Source: an uncultured Clostridium sp. (GTDB lineage Bacteria > Bacillota > Clostridia > TANB77 > CAG-508). From it: 64,000 nt of DNA. Below are positions 1-10,063 of the stretch, in pieces; positions within the stretch are counted from its first letter, which is position 1; every line of letters starts with the position of its first letter. The DNA lies in contig CAMEWM010000001.1 in assembly GCA_945946655.1 (NCBI GenBank), positions 68,365 through 132,364 on the forward strand. Reading direction: 5' to 3'. The position numbers and the translations under genes were made by a program. The notes under the pieces were generated by a model. It saw nothing but the letters and a program-made list of their open reading frames with translations, was not told the origin of the DNA and did no database searches.

Positions 1-1878
1 TTTTTTAAGGCCGGTGCATCATTTACTCCATCTCCTGTCATCGCTACAACTGCTCCTGTACTTTGAAAAGCTTTTACTATTCTTACTTTATGCTCTGGAG
101 ATACTCTGGCAAATACAGAATAGTTCATTATATTTCTCTCTAACTCATGTTGGCTCATTTTTTCTAAGTTTTCTCCATCTATTGCTAAATCTCCTCTTTT
201 TAATATTCCAAGTTCTTTTGCTATGGCTTTAGCTGTTTGCAAGTGGTCACCAGTTATCATTACTGTTTTTATACCTGCTCTTCTACAAGTTCTTACAGCT
301 TCTTTGACTCCCTCTCTTGGTGGATCAATCATTCCAATCAATCCACAAAAAATCAAATCATTTTCTATTATGTCTGAATTTACTGTTGCAGGTAGCCTAT
401 CAACATCTTTATACGCTACTGCAATAACTCTTAGTGCTCCTTCTGCCATTTGGTTATTCTGTTCTTGAATGTTTTCTTTCTTGCTAAATATCGGGCTTAT
501 ATCACCATCTTGATAATATTTTGTACATCTTTTTATTAACATATCTGGTGCACCTTTTGTAATTATTCTATACTTATTTCCCAATTTATGTATTGTAGTC
601 ATCATTTTTCTTTTAGAGTCAAATGGAATATCATTCACTCTTTGCATTTGCTCATATAAAAATGATTTGCTTATTCCAGCCACCATGGCAGCATTTGATA
701 TTGCTATTTCTGTCGGTTCACCGAGTAAATTGTAGTCTTCCTTCTATTCGCTGTTCTGTCGTATCAGTGCACATAGTTCCTAGTTCTAATATAAATTTTT
801 TATCTTGATTATTAATCGTTCCAAAAGCATTTCTAACTTGAGTTACTGTCATTTTATTTTGGGTTAAAGTTCCTGTTTTATCAGAACATATTACGCTACT
901 ACTTCCTAAAGTTTCAACTGCTGGTAACTTTCTTATTATTGAGTTTTTCTTTGCCATTTTTGTTACTCCTATTGATAGCATTATTGTTACAATTGCCGGC
1001 AAACCTTCAGGAATTGCTGCAACAGCTAAACCAACTGATGTCATAAACATTTCTACTATTGGTATTTTCTTAAATATTCCTATTACAAATATTAAAACGC
1101 ATATAATTATACACGCAATTGCAAGTGTTTTCCCAACTTCAGCAAGTTTCTTCTGTATTGGAGTTTGTGGTGCTTCATCTTCTATAATCATTCCTGCAAT
1201 TTTACCAACTCTTGTATTCATTCCTGTTTCAACTACCACTGCTTCTGCATGTCCATTTACAACAACAGTCGTAGCAAAAGCCATATTACAAAGATCTCCC
1301 ATTGCAGTATTATCTTTTAAAATAACATCAGCATCTTTTTGTGTTGGAACATTTTCTCCGGTCAAAGCTGATTCTTCTATCTTTAAATTATATGAATCTA
1401 CTAGCCTGCAATCTGCCGGTACATAATTTCCAGCCTCTAAAATCACAATATCACCTGGAACCACTTTGCTCGATTCTATTTCCACAATCTTTCCACTTCT
1501 TTTAACTTTTGCATTCGGTGCAGACATCTTCTTAAGCGCCTCTAAAGACTTTTCTGCCTTTTCTTCCTGAACCAATCCCATAATAGCATTAAATATTACA
1601 ATAGCAATTATTATAATAGAATCAATGTAATCTGCTTCTCCATTTAACTTAGACACTATCGCAGAAATAATTGCTGCAATTATTAATGTTATAATCATAA
1701 AATCATTAAATTGCTTAATAAATTTTATAAATAATTTTTCCTTCTTCTTCTCTTTTAAATTATTAAGGCCGTATTGTTCCAAGCGTTTTTGGGCTTCTTC
1801 CTCTGTTAATCCCATTATTTCATTAGTCCTTAGCTCTCTAACAACTTGTCTCAAATCTTTAGTATACCACATAAACAA
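1..1878 (-). CDS. P-type cation (Ca2+-type) transporting ATPase, +1 frameshift at CGG, truncated by window edge
   Basis: This is a membrane P-type ATPase of the P2A calcium-pump type that couples ATP hydrolysis to cation transport. From the start at 1878 it shows a cation-ATPase N-terminal domain, paired membrane helices (about residues 55-100), the actuator motif TGEN near residue 185, the PEGLPA ion-binding helix near residue 300 and the phosphorylation motif DKTGTLT near residue 345. The zero frame ends at 718 (ACT CGG TGA). Skipping the C of CGG gives TGEPTE and an open frame to the left edge with the nucleotide-binding KGAPD motif, a TGD loop and the hinge GDGVNDAPALK. The two halves therefore form one protein with an extra base at 723. 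It continues beyond the window. The start has a good AGGAGG site. Frameshifted pseudogene is the alternative, but no second lesion is seen. Confidence 0.9.
721..723 (-). other. CGG +1 frameshift site in the P-type ATPase
   Basis: Reading on the minus strand is CAA TTT ACT CGG TGA, where the zero frame stops at once. A +1 step gives ACT GGT GAA CCG ACA, which restores the GEPTE segment expected after the phosphorylation domain. CGG is codon 386. The exact slip point is inferred; a shift a few codons upstream would also rejoin the frames. Confidence 0.7.
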
Positions 1879-1985
1879 TTCCTCCTTTTAAAACATTTGG
1901 ACCTGGTCCCGTTGGTCCACTTGTTCCTCCTTGGTCTTTTCCTTTATCGTTTATAAATAGTATTCTACTTGTCCTTAATTTATTC

Positions 1986-2762
1986 TTATTTTTTTAAATA
2001 CTTTTCTTCAAATTCAATTACTGGGATTGGCTTTTCATATATATAACCTTGTATCATGTCACATCCAGCACTTTTTAAATATTCCACCTGTTCTTTTGTC
2101 TCTATTCCTTCAGCAACTACTTTAATGTTTAATTTGTGTGACATATCTATAATTGATTCTATTATTATTTTTCCTCTTTTACTTTCTAGTATATCATCAA
2201 AAAAACTTTTATCCATTTTTAATATATCGATGTTGATGTTTTTTAACATGCTAAAAGATGAATATCCTGTTCCAAAGTCATCCATTGATACTCTAAACCC
2301 TAACTTATGAACGTTCTTCTCAGCTTCTCTTGCTAATTCAACATTGTTAACTACAGTTGTTTCTGTCATTTCTAGTTCTATCATGTTTGGTGATATATTA
2401 TATTGGTTTATATACTTAATTAATGTATCTAAATGATTTTTATCGTATAAATTTTGTCTGGATTCATTCACAGATATTGGCACTAATTTATACTTCTTTT
2501 CATTCCAACTCTTCATAATGCTAAAAACTTCTTCTAGAACATAATTATCCAAAATGGTAATTAAGCCATATTTTTCAAACAATGGAATAAACACATTTGG
2601 CATTACAATTTTGTCATTTTTCTTCCACCTTACTAATGCCTCCGCTCCAGCTAATTTCTCTGTTTTAGCATCGAACTTGGGCTGTAAATAAATGATAAAC
2701 TCTTTATTATCTATCCCACGTTGTAGTCTAGCATTTAATAACTTTCTATATTCTGTATTCAT
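1986..2762 (-). CDS. Stand-alone EAL-domain c-di-GMP phosphodiesterase
   Basis: The 258-residue protein is almost entirely one EAL domain, which hydrolyses cyclic di-GMP to linear pGpG in the cytoplasm. The signature EALVRW is at residues 41-46. The other metal and catalytic positions look present: the Asn of SVNES, the Glu of EMTE, DDFGTGYS, the Lys of KMDKSF, EGIE and the final QGY. It is therefore probably active. There is no membrane segment, no GGDEF domain and no sensor, which is short for the family. The start at 2762 is preceded by AGGTGA at good spacing. It is divergent from the toxin-antitoxin pair and lies downstream of nothing on its own strand, so it is probably monocistronic. 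A GGDEF protein occurs at 62.5-63.4 kb. Confidence 0.9.
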   Translation of the reverse strand: MNTEYRKLLNARLQRGIDNKEFIIYLQPKFDAKTEKLAGAEALVRWKKNDKIVMPNVFIPLFEKYGLITILDNYVLEEVFSIMKSWNEKKYKLVPISVNESRQNLYDKNHLDTLIKYINQYNISPNMIELEMTETTVVNNVELAREAEKNVHKLGFRVSMDDFGTGYSSFSMLKNINIDILKMDKSFFDDILESKRGKIIIESIIDMSHKLNIKVVAEGIETKEQVEYLKSAGCDMIQGYIYEKPIPVIEFEEKYLKK

Positions 2763-2813
2763 TGTTAAATCACCTGTGAATATTATAAACTTTAATTATT
2801 TTTTTATTCAATA

Positions 2814-2842
2814 TTGCATATTATTACATATCATGTTATAAT
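2814..2842 (+). promoter_or_regulatory. SigA-type promoter of the toxin-antitoxin operon
   Basis: TTGCAT at 2814-2819 and a perfect TATAAT at 2837-2842 are separated by exactly 17 bases. The predicted RNA start (about 2849) lies just before the AAGGAG at 2851-2856. The promoter covers the upstream TTG, so the toxin cannot start there. Confidence 0.75.
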
Positions 2843-2870
2843 ACATACCAAAGGAGATGAGCATTATCTT

Positions 2871-3197
2871 TTGAAAATAATAAAAACTTCTAAGTATAAG
2901 CGAGATTTGCAAAAGAAAATAATAAAAAAACATATGAAAAAAGAAGAGCTTACAATAGAAGCTATTGAAGAATTAATTATCCAATCTCAAACAATGAAAA
3001 TACTTATGTTAAACCCTTTAGCACGAGTATATAATATAAATAAAAAAAGTGGCGTACTAAAAGAAATATATACTGCAAATATTAATGATAAAATTAGAAT
3101 GTATATAAAGCCAGTGGGAATTTATCCATATGAATTAGATGAAATAGTAGAGGTTGAATTAATAGAGATTGATGATCAGCATTATGGTGATGGATAG
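2871..3197 (+). CDS. HigB/RelE-type toxin of a type II toxin-antitoxin pair
   Basis: This is a basic protein of about 108 residues resembling RelE/HigB mRNA interferases, which cleave mRNA on the ribosome. Family-like features are the segment LNPLARVYNINKKSG, a following beta-strand region, an Arg-Met (RMYIKP) and an acidic end ELIEIDDQHYGDG. The longest open frame begins at TTG 2814, but that codon lies inside the promoter. TTG 2871, after AAGGAG at 2851-2856, gives the usual family length and is preferred, although the spacing is rather long. The antitoxin gene follows after 11 bases on the same strand, the toxin-first order typical of higBA. Family assignment is by pattern only and is moderately sure. 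Confidence 0.7.
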   Translation: MKIIKTSKYKRDLQKKIIKKHMKKEELTIEAIEELIIQSQTMKILMLNPLARVYNINKKSGVLKEIYTANINDKIRMYIKPVGIYPYELDEIVEVELIEIDDQHYGDG

Positions 3198-3208
3198 GAG
3201 ATGATTTT

Positions 3209-4231
3209 ATGGTTAGTTTTGGAAAATATTTAAAAGATTATTTAGAATTTAATAACATTTCACAAACTGAATTTGCTATGCGTATGGGAATTACACAAAA
3301 ACATATGAATGAGATTTTAAATGGCAAATCCAACATTACTCTAGAGATGGCTGCAAATATTGAGCGATTAACAGGAATAAACTCTAGCTTTATTATTAAT
3401 GTTGAAAATTCAAAAAAAATGTCTGATAAAATTTTAGAAACTTATGAAAATGAGGAAAATCTCAAGAAAGTTTTATCTAAAGAGTTTCATATATCAGAAT
3501 TGAAAAAAAATAAATGGATAGATTTTAAAGATGAAAACAACGTTATTCAAGAATCTATAGACATATTGAATTTCTTGAAAATAAAAGACTTTACCGTACT
3601 TGATAGAATGGAAAAACAAGTTTTATTTAAGAAAACAGGTGCAGATTTCAAAAAAATAGCTCTATGGATGGCACATTGTGATGAAATTACAAAAGATCAA
3701 CCTATTAAAGAATATAATAGATACAATTTTAACTTTATAATTAAAGACCTATTGGACATAGCATACGAAAACAAAATAAATGTGCAAAAAATTCAAGATG
3801 TGTTAAACTGTTATGGAATATACTTTGCTTGTGAAAAGGCTATCTCGGGCTCTAAAATACGTGGATGCTTTAAAGTAAGAGGTAAAAATCCAGCAATTTA
3901 CATTACAGATAATTATGCTGGTAAAGATTCTTTTTACTATGAATTATTCCATGAATTAGGCCATTGTAAATCTGATTACAACGAGGCAAAAAATAAAGTT
4001 CTTATTGAAGGCAATAACTTGCAAGAAGAAAGAGCTGACAAATTTGCTCTAAACACCATGATAAGCCCAGATGTTTGGAAAGCAATATCAGAACATGCAA
4101 TTTCCGAACAGTATCTAATTGGTATTTCAAAGAATAATCATATCCCTATGAGTTTCATAGTTGGTAGATTAGCAAAATGTAGTAAAATAAAATATACCAG
4201 TCCTTTATATCAAAAATATGCTTATGAATAA
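3209..4231 (+). CDS. HigA-like antitoxin: XRE helix-turn-helix fused to ImmA/IrrE metallopeptidase
   Basis: The 340-residue protein has an N-terminal XRE DNA-binding helix-turn-helix (about residues 5-65, with ISQTEFAMRMGITQKHMNE) like HigA/VapI antitoxins. A linker follows, and then an ImmA/IrrE-type zinc peptidase domain with the motif ELFHELGHCKSD near residue 248 and a downstream EERADKFA that supplies the third metal ligand. It is expected to bind and neutralise the upstream toxin and to repress the shared promoter. The peptidase domain may allow regulated cleavage. It starts ATG after GGAGATGA and sits 11 bases after the toxin. Both genes lie between a strong promoter and a strong terminator and so form a self-contained module on the strand opposite to their neighbours. 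Confidence 0.85.
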   Translation: MVSFGKYLKDYLEFNNISQTEFAMRMGITQKHMNEILNGKSNITLEMAANIERLTGINSSFIINVENSKKMSDKILETYENEENLKKVLSKEFHISELKKNKWIDFKDENNVIQESIDILNFLKIKDFTVLDRMEKQVLFKKTGADFKKIALWMAHCDEITKDQPIKEYNRYNFNFIIKDLLDIAYENKINVQKIQDVLNCYGIYFACEKAISGSKIRGCFKVRGKNPAIYITDNYAGKDSFYYELFHELGHCKSDYNEAKNKVLIEGNNLQEERADKFALNTMISPDVWKAISEHAISEQYLIGISKNNHIPMSFIVGRLAKCSKIKYTSPLYQKYAYE

Positions 4232-4236
4232 TGTTA

Positions 4237-4275
4237 AAGACTAACACATTTTTAAATTTGTGTTAGTCTTTTTTA
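4237..4275 (+). terminator. Rho-independent terminator of the toxin-antitoxin operon
   Basis: A perfect 12-bp stem, 4237-4248 with 4259-4270, has a 10-base loop and is followed by a run of T. Confidence 0.85.
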
Positions 4276-4314
4276 TATTGTTTTTGGTAGTCACATATGT
4301 GAACTTTAAACCTT

Positions 4315-7300
4315 TTAGGCCTTCAAATTCATTGATAACAATTTACTAATACCCTTTTCCTCCATTGTTACTCCATATACAGTGTCTGCTATTTCCATTG
4401 TTCCTTTTCTATGCGTTATCACTAAGAATTGAGTATCATCGCTAAATTTCTTTAGGTACATTGCATATCTTCCAACATTTACGTCATCTAAAGCAGCTTC
4501 TATTTCATCTAGAATACAGAATGGTGCTGGATTTATTTTTAATATTGCAAATAATATTGCTATCGCAGTTAAAGCTTTTTCTCCACCAGATAGTAGCATC
4601 ATATTTTGCAGTTTCTTTCCTGGAGGTTGAACTCTAATATCTATGCCACATTCTAATACATTTGACTCATCCTCTAATATTAGCTCAGCCTTTCCTCCTC
4701 CAAATAGTTCAATAAATACTTCATTAAAGTTTCTATTTATCTGTTTAAATTTCTCCTCAAATTGCTTTTGCATTGTTATTGTCATCTCTGAAATTACATT
4801 TCTTAATTTAGTGATAGATTCTTCTAAATCAAACCTTTGCTCATTCATAAAATCATATCTTTCTTGCATTTTTTTATAGTCTTCTATCGCATCGATATTG
4901 ATACTTCCTAAATCTATAATTTCTTTTCGTAATTCATTTGTCTGCTTTTGGGCTAATTGGACATTATCTGGTTTTTTATATTCTCCAGCATTATTTGGAG
5001 TTAGTTCATACTCTTCCCACAATCTATTGATTAGATCTTCTAAGTCTTGTTCTTGTTTAGATTTTTTGCTTTCTACTTTAACAATTTGCTCTTTTAAACC
5101 ATTTAAAATATTATATTGCTCTTCTATTACAGTTTCTATTTTATCTAACTCTTCGTTTTTCTCAATTTTTTCTTGTTTTAAAGTTTCTATTTTTTCAGAG
5201 CTATTAGATACTTCTGATTTTATATTTTCAATATCTTGTTCAAATCCTATAATTGCTTCTTCTGTTTTTATTGTCTCTTGTTTTGTATTTTCTATTTCTT
5301 GCAATTTGCTGTCTATATTTTTATTAGCATTTTGAATATCCTGTTCTATTCTTTCAATCATTTCATCTAAAGACGTTCCACTTTCATCAAATGATGATAC
5401 AGAAATCTTTAAATCTGTAATATCAGTATTTAAATTATCAATATATGTTTGATCATCTTTATTAAGTATTGCAAATTCAGCTATCTCAGCATTTAAATCA
5501 GACATTTCTTTTTCTAGATTTTGTATTACTTGATTAACGCCTTCTTTAGAGGTCTCTATATTTTTCTTTTCTATATCTATGTCTTCTATCTGTTTCTTTA
5601 ACTTAGCCATTTTTTCTTCTAGTTTTGTTATTTGACCATCTATCATGTCTAACTCTTGCTTTTTAGTTGCATATGTTATTTCTATTTCTTGTAGATTTTT
5701 TTCTAGTCTTGCAGACTCTTCTATTGTGTCAGTAATATTTGCTGAATATTCTTCTTTTTGTTTTGTTATTTTATCTATCTCATGTTTTATCTCTTTAAGC
5801 TTTACTTTTAATTCATCAATTTCTCTACTTCTTCCAAGAATATTTACAGTCTTTTGGGCTACTGAACCACCACTAATAGCTCCTGATGGATTTATTACAT
5901 CTCCATCTAGCGTAACTATTCTAAAAGAATAATTATTGGCCTTTGCTAAAGCTATAGCACTATCCATATTCTCTACAATTATAGTTCTTCCAAGTAAGTT
6001 TAATATTATATCTTGATATTTCTTATCATACTTTATTAAATCTGATGCAATTCCTACTACTCCCTCAATATTCTTACTTACTATTTTGTCTAACTTTTTG
6101 CCATGAACAGATGAAATTGGTAAAAAGCTTGCTCTTCCTAAATTGTTTTGTCTTAAATAATCAATCAACCTCTTAGCATCACTTTCTGTATTAGTTACGA
6201 TGTTTTGCATTGCTTGTCCTAGGCACATTTCAATAGCTGTTTCGTATTTCTTATCTACAGAAATTAAGCTTGCTAAAACTCCCTCTACTCCCGAGCTTAA
6301 TGATGCATTTTGTTCGCAAGCGAGCAATAAAGATTTAACACTCTTAATGTAACCATCTTTATCTTTTTCAGTTTCCATCAAGAACTTGTATCTTGACTCT
6401 TTCATTCTATAATCTGCCGTCAATTTATCTATCTTGTCATCATAATCTTTTATAACTGATAAAGATTTTTCTTTTTGGGCTCTAATACCTTCTAATGTTT
6501 TAATTGCTTTATTTCTAGTGTTATCAATTTCCAAAAATTCCTTTGTTATATCTTGCTTCTTCAATCTATTAGCATCTAACTCTGATATTGTAGATTGCAA
6601 TTCTTGTTTTACATTTTTCTTTGTCTTTTCCAGGTTTTCGTAGTTCGCGTCATATGTATTAATTTCTGATAATCGTTCATATCTTGCATCTGTGTCAGCT
6701 TCAACTTGTTTCTTCTTTTCTTCAATCTCTAATTCTTTTTTTGATAACTTAGCTGATATCCTTGCCAATTCTTCTTCTTTTTCTTTTAATTCATTTTCAA
6801 ACTTTTCTTTATTTTTAAATAAATTATCTTTCTTTGATAGTTTATTTTCTTTTTCATCTTTAAAATCATTAATTCGCTGTTTTAGCTCTTCCATCTCATT
6901 ATTTAATCTATCTATATTAGCATTATTATTTGATATTCTTTCTTTTGAAATACTAATTTGTGAATTTAGTTGTTCTATTTTAGCTTTGCTTTCAAAACCA
7001 ATATTTTGCATATTTTCAATTTCAGTAATGAGCTCATCTATTCTAGATTTTAAAGTATCCTTATCAGATTGACTATTCTCAAGCTTTTTATTTTCATCGT
7101 TTTCTTGTGAGTTGAGAATTTCTAAATCCTTAACAATTTGTTCAAGTTTTTCTTTATATGAATTAATGTTATATACAAATAACCCAACTTCTATACTTTT
7201 TAGCTCTTCTCTTAAACTTAAGAATTTCTTAGCTTTTTCCGCTTGCATTTTTAAAGGCTCTATTTGTCCTTCTATTTCCGATAAAATATCATTTATACGA

Positions 7301-7866
7301 AGTAAATTAAGCTTTGTTTGTTCTAACTTTTTCTCAGATTCAATCTTTCTTGTTCTATATTTTACAATTCCAGCAGCTTCTTCAAATATATGTCTTCTAT
7401 CATCAGATTTATTGCTTAAAATCTCATCAATTTTTCCTTGTCCTATAATGGAATACCCGTCTTTTCCAATACCTGTATCCATAAACAATTCTGTAATGTC
7501 CTTTAATCTGCATGGAACTTTATTTATGAAATATCCTGTTTCTCCACTTCTATATAACTTTCTTGTAACTGTAACTTCATTATATTCAATAGGAAGCTTA
7601 CCATCTGAATTATCTATTACAATAGACGCCTCTGCAAATCCTAAAGATTTTCTATTCTGCGTACCAGCAAAGATTACATCTTCAGCTTTTGCTCCTCTTA
7701 GAGACTTCATACTTTGCTCTCCGAGTACCCATCTTATACTATCAGAAATATTGCTCTTACCTGATCCGTTTGGACCGATAACAGCAGTAATTCCTGGTTT
7801 AAATTCTAAAACTGTTTTATCTGCAAAAGATTTGAATCCTTGCAATTCTAGTCTTTTTAAATACAT
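4315..7866 (-). CDS. smc: Chromosome segregation protein SMC
   Basis: The 1183-residue SMC ATPase forms the core of the SMC-ScpAB condensin that compacts and separates chromosomes. The Walker A motif GPNGSGKSN lies at about residues 31-39. Two long coiled coils (about 165-500 and 670-1000) flank a globular hinge (about 515-660, ending near the ISGGSV segment). The signature LSGGEKALTA and Walker B PFCILDEIEAALDD are near the C-terminus. The length matches the family. The start at 7866 is preceded by AGGAGAAAA. The usual rnc neighbour is absent; upstream is the nucleosidase-like gene. No promoter was pinned down. Confidence 0.98.
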   Translation of the reverse strand: MYLKRLELQGFKSFADKTVLEFKPGITAVIGPNGSGKSNISDSIRWVLGEQSMKSLRGAKAEDVIFAGTQNRKSLGFAEASIVIDNSDGKLPIEYNEVTVTRKLYRSGETGYFINKVPCRLKDITELFMDTGIGKDGYSIIGQGKIDEILSNKSDDRRHIFEEAAGIVKYRTRKIESEKKLEQTKLNLLRINDILSEIEGQIEPLKMQAEKAKKFLSLREELKSIEVGLFVYNINSYKEKLEQIVKDLEILNSQENDENKKLENSQSDKDTLKSRIDELITEIENMQNIGFESKAKIEQLNSQISISKERISNNNANIDRLNNEMEELKQRINDFKDEKENKLSKKDNLFKNKEKFENELKEKEEELARISAKLSKKELEIEEKKKQVEADTDARYERLSEINTYDANYENLEKTKKNVKQELQSTISELDANRLKKQDITKEFLEIDNTRNKAIKTLEGIRAQKEKSLSVIKDYDDKIDKLTADYRMKESRYKFLMETEKDKDGYIKSVKSLLLACEQNASLSSGVEGVLASLISVDKKYETAIEMCLGQAMQNIVTNTESDAKRLIDYLRQNNLGRASFLPISSVHGKKLDKIVSKNIEGVVGIASDLIKYDKKYQDIILNLLGRTIIVENMDSAIALAKANNYSFRIVTLDGDVINPSGAISGGSVAQKTVNILGRSREIDELKVKLKEIKHEIDKITKQKEEYSANITDTIEESARLEKNLQEIEITYATKKQELDMIDGQITKLEEKMAKLKKQIEDIDIEKKNIETSKEGVNQVIQNLEKEMSDLNAEIAEFAILNKDDQTYIDNLNTDITDLKISVSSFDESGTSLDEMIERIEQDIQNANKNIDSKLQEIENTKQETIKTEEAIIGFEQDIENIKSEVSNSSEKIETLKQEKIEKNEELDKIETVIEEQYNILNGLKEQIVKVESKKSKQEQDLEDLINRLWEEYELTPNNAGEYKKPDNVQLAQKQTNELRKEIIDLGSINIDAIEDYKKMQERYDFMNEQRFDLEESITKLRNVISEMTITMQKQFEEKFKQINRNFNEVFIELFGGGKAELILEDESNVLECGIDIRVQPPGKKLQNMMLLSGGEKALTAIAILFAILKINPAPFCILDEIEAALDDVNVGRYAMYLKKFSDDTQFLVITHRKGTMEIADTVYGVTMEEKGISKLLSMNLKA

Positions 7867-7990
7867 CTGTTTTTTCTCCTAAATTATAGCTTTTGAACTT
7901 TTGTTTTTTTATATTTTATACTAGTTTCCAAGCAAATACAAGAATTTTGTTGTATTTTGAATTAAAATAATTTTGAAGCTATAGATAATA

Positions 7991-8587
7991 CTACAGCTCC
8001 ATTTTTAATAGTTCTAATCCACTTGTTAATTCTAAGACTTCTTTCATATCTATATTTTTATAGTAATCATCCAAATTTAGATTATCGCTTACTTTCTTTA
8101 AAGCTATCAAATCTATCCCATACATACAACATACTAAGTATATAGAGTGCAGTTCCATATCAAATAAAACATTTTCTTTTATCTTTGTTGACGTTACAAA
8201 ACTTTCAGCGCTATAGCAAGGTATTTTAGATATTTCTTCGTTTTGTATTGTCTTTATTCTATCATCATCGAATCCTTCGACTATATATTGTTGTTCTCCG
8301 GGTATCATCCATTCATAGTTAAATGATTTAGATACATTAACCCATTCTCCTATTTTTGAGTTAGTTGAGCCGGCATATCCAATATTTATTATAACATCTG
8401 GCTTATTTCGAGTATGTTCTAGATATTGTGTTAGTCTTATAGCTGTCTGTTGTTTTCCTATTCCTGTTACTAATAATGATATATTTTCTTTTCTATACAT
8501 ATTATCTTGAACTTTTTCTAATCCTAGCTTGTTTTTAATATCAATTGCTTCCTTCTCCATTGCAATTACGAATAAAACCTGTCTCAT
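7991..8587 (-). CDS. MTA/SAH-nucleosidase-like protein (PNP/UDP phosphorylase superfamily)
   Basis: The 198-residue protein resembles 5'-methylthioadenosine/S-adenosylhomocysteine nucleosidases, which split adenine from methylthioadenosine or SAH. It has an N-terminal AMEKEA matching the AMEEE active-site loop, a TGIGK segment, the purine-pocket motif NIGYAGS, ESFVT, the FDMELHS segment in place of FDMEGAA, and a final KKVSDN carrying the likely catalytic Asp. It is shorter than the usual 230 residues, and the DMEGAA motif is altered, so the substrate may differ; a futalosine or purine nucleosidase role is possible. It starts after GAGGAG-type bases at 8587 and is 124 bases upstream of smc. 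Confidence 0.65.
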   Translation of the reverse strand: MRQVLFVIAMEKEAIDIKNKLGLEKVQDNMYRKENISLLVTGIGKQQTAIRLTQYLEHTRNKPDVIINIGYAGSTNSKIGEWVNVSKSFNYEWMIPGEQQYIVEGFDDDRIKTIQNEEISKIPCYSAESFVTSTKIKENVLFDMELHSIYLVCCMYGIDLIALKKVSDNLNLDDYYKNIDMKEVLELTSGLELLKMEL

Positions 8588-8654
8588 ATTAATCTCCTCT
8601 ATGAAAATTTATTTTATATATTTTATAATATGCCTACATAAAAAGCAAGAAAAA

Positions 8655-8682
8655 ACTAAGTGTAAATAATTACACTTAGTTA
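8655..8682 (-). terminator. Rho-independent terminator after the coiled-coil gene
   Basis: A perfect 12-bp stem, 8655-8666 with 8671-8682, has a 4-base loop. On the minus strand it is followed by a T-rich run, and it ends transcription from the gene at 8699-10030. Confidence 0.85.
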
Positions 8683-8698
8683 ATAATTTTTTTCTTAA

Positions 8699-10030
8699 TT
8701 ATCTATCTTTATCTTCCTGTCTTCTTTCTTGTTTATGAGCTGCAGCTTTTTGTAATTCTGCTGCAGATGCTTCTATATCTGCCTTTTCATGTCCTTCTGC
8801 CATTTTTTGTAATTGTGCTAGGAATGCATCTCTTTGAGTCTCAGTAGAGTGTACAGGTGTTTCCTCAGTCTTCTTCTCCTCAGGATCCTTATCCTTTGAC
8901 TCCTTTTCTGATTTTTCAGCTTTTCTATTTTGCATCCAATTTTTTACACTTTGTACTGGATGTCTTAATGCTGACAAGATAGTTTGAAATCTGCTCTTTT
9001 TAGCAGGTAGCTCAGCTTCCTCAACTTCAGATTCTTCTTTAATTTCTTCCTGCTTTATTTCGGCAGGATTTACACTGGCAGGCTTTACTTCAGGGCTTTC
9101 CTCCTTTTCTTTAGGATCTCCAGCTTGTTCTACTGCTTCCTTTCCTTTTGTCTCTTCTACTGGATTTTTTGCCCCTTGTTTTAATTCTGCTTCTTTTGCC
9201 TTATCTCTTGTAAATCTTCCATCTAAACTTTTAGCTTGTATTTGTTCCCAAGTTTTATTATTAAATAAAGATTTCCAAGCTAAGTTACATTTGCTAATTG
9301 CAACAGCAATTTTTTCAAGCTTTTTATCAATATCTTCATTTTTCTTTTCAAGCATTGATTTTTGTTGTTTTAGAGTACCTTGTTGCTTTTCATATGTCTC
9401 AATCTCTTTGATCTTTTTGGCTTTTTCAGCTTCAAGATCGTTTCTTCTTTGGCTTAATTCAATTTCTCTTGTAGCGTCTTCTTCTCTATTAATTTCTCCA
9501 ATATGTCCTAATTCTAAATCTATTTTTTGTAATTCTATGTCTATGTATGATATTTCTTGTTTTGTATTATTTTTATTTGCCTCAATATTCTCTATTTCTT
9601 CATCTTTACTAGCAATTTCTTGTTCATTTTTTGCTTTTTGCTCTTTTAATGCAGTCTCTTGTGCTATGAATTTATCTCTGTATGCAATTATTCTTTGAAT
9701 AGCCACTTTATTTTTACTAAATCCTTGTAATCTTTCTGATTTTTTTACTACTTTTTCTTTCTCTGCTTTAGCTTCTTCAAGAGCTGCATTTAGTTTTTCT
9801 CTTTTCTCAGTCTTATCTGCTACTGTAGCTTTATCCTCTTCTTTATCACTATCTTTTATTGATTCTATTTCAACTGCTAACATTGTTACTTTTTCGGTTA
9901 AGCTACTTATTTTAGTATTTATATTTGCTAATTCTGTTGCGACCTTTGTATTTTCAGCCGCTAGTTGTTCTTCACTCATTCCAGACAATCTTGAATATTC
10001 AGTTTCTAATTTACTATTTTTCTTACCCAT
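8699..10030 (-). CDS. Orphan coiled-coil protein with charged low-complexity tail
   Basis: I do not recognise this 443-residue family. Residues about 15-250 are nearly continuous heptad-rich coiled coil (repeated EKREKLNAALEEAK-like stretches). A compact segment with tryptophans follows (NLAWKSLFNNKTWEQIQ, about 255-272), then a Pro/Glu/Lys-rich disordered region. A basic, potentially amphipathic segment (RFQTILSALRHPVQSVKNW, about 345-363) precedes a final charged tail. There is no signal peptide and no membrane helix. It has its own SigA-type promoter and its own terminator, so it is a monocistronic unit. A structural or scaffold role is possible but is only inference. Confidence 0.75.
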   Translation of the reverse strand: MGKKNSKLETEYSRLSGMSEEQLAAENTKVATELANINTKISSLTEKVTMLAVEIESIKDSDKEEDKATVADKTEKREKLNAALEEAKAEKEKVVKKSERLQGFSKNKVAIQRIIAYRDKFIAQETALKEQKAKNEQEIASKDEEIENIEANKNNTKQEISYIDIELQKIDLELGHIGEINREEDATREIELSQRRNDLEAEKAKKIKEIETYEKQQGTLKQQKSMLEKKNEDIDKKLEKIAVAISKCNLAWKSLFNNKTWEQIQAKSLDGRFTRDKAKEAELKQGAKNPVEETKGKEAVEQAGDPKEKEESPEVKPASVNPAEIKQEEIKEESEVEEAELPAKKSRFQTILSALRHPVQSVKNWMQNRKAEKSEKESKDKDPEEKKTEETPVHSTETQRDAFLAQLQKMAEGHEKADIEASAAELQKAAAHKQERRQEDKDR

Positions 10031-10063
10031 TCTTTAATCTCCTTTTATACTCAATATATATCT

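Noticed and set aside
7112-7882. Long open frame (256 codons) opposite the start of smc
   Set aside because: It lies fully inside smc on the other strand, has no ribosome site and is a composition effect of the coding strand.
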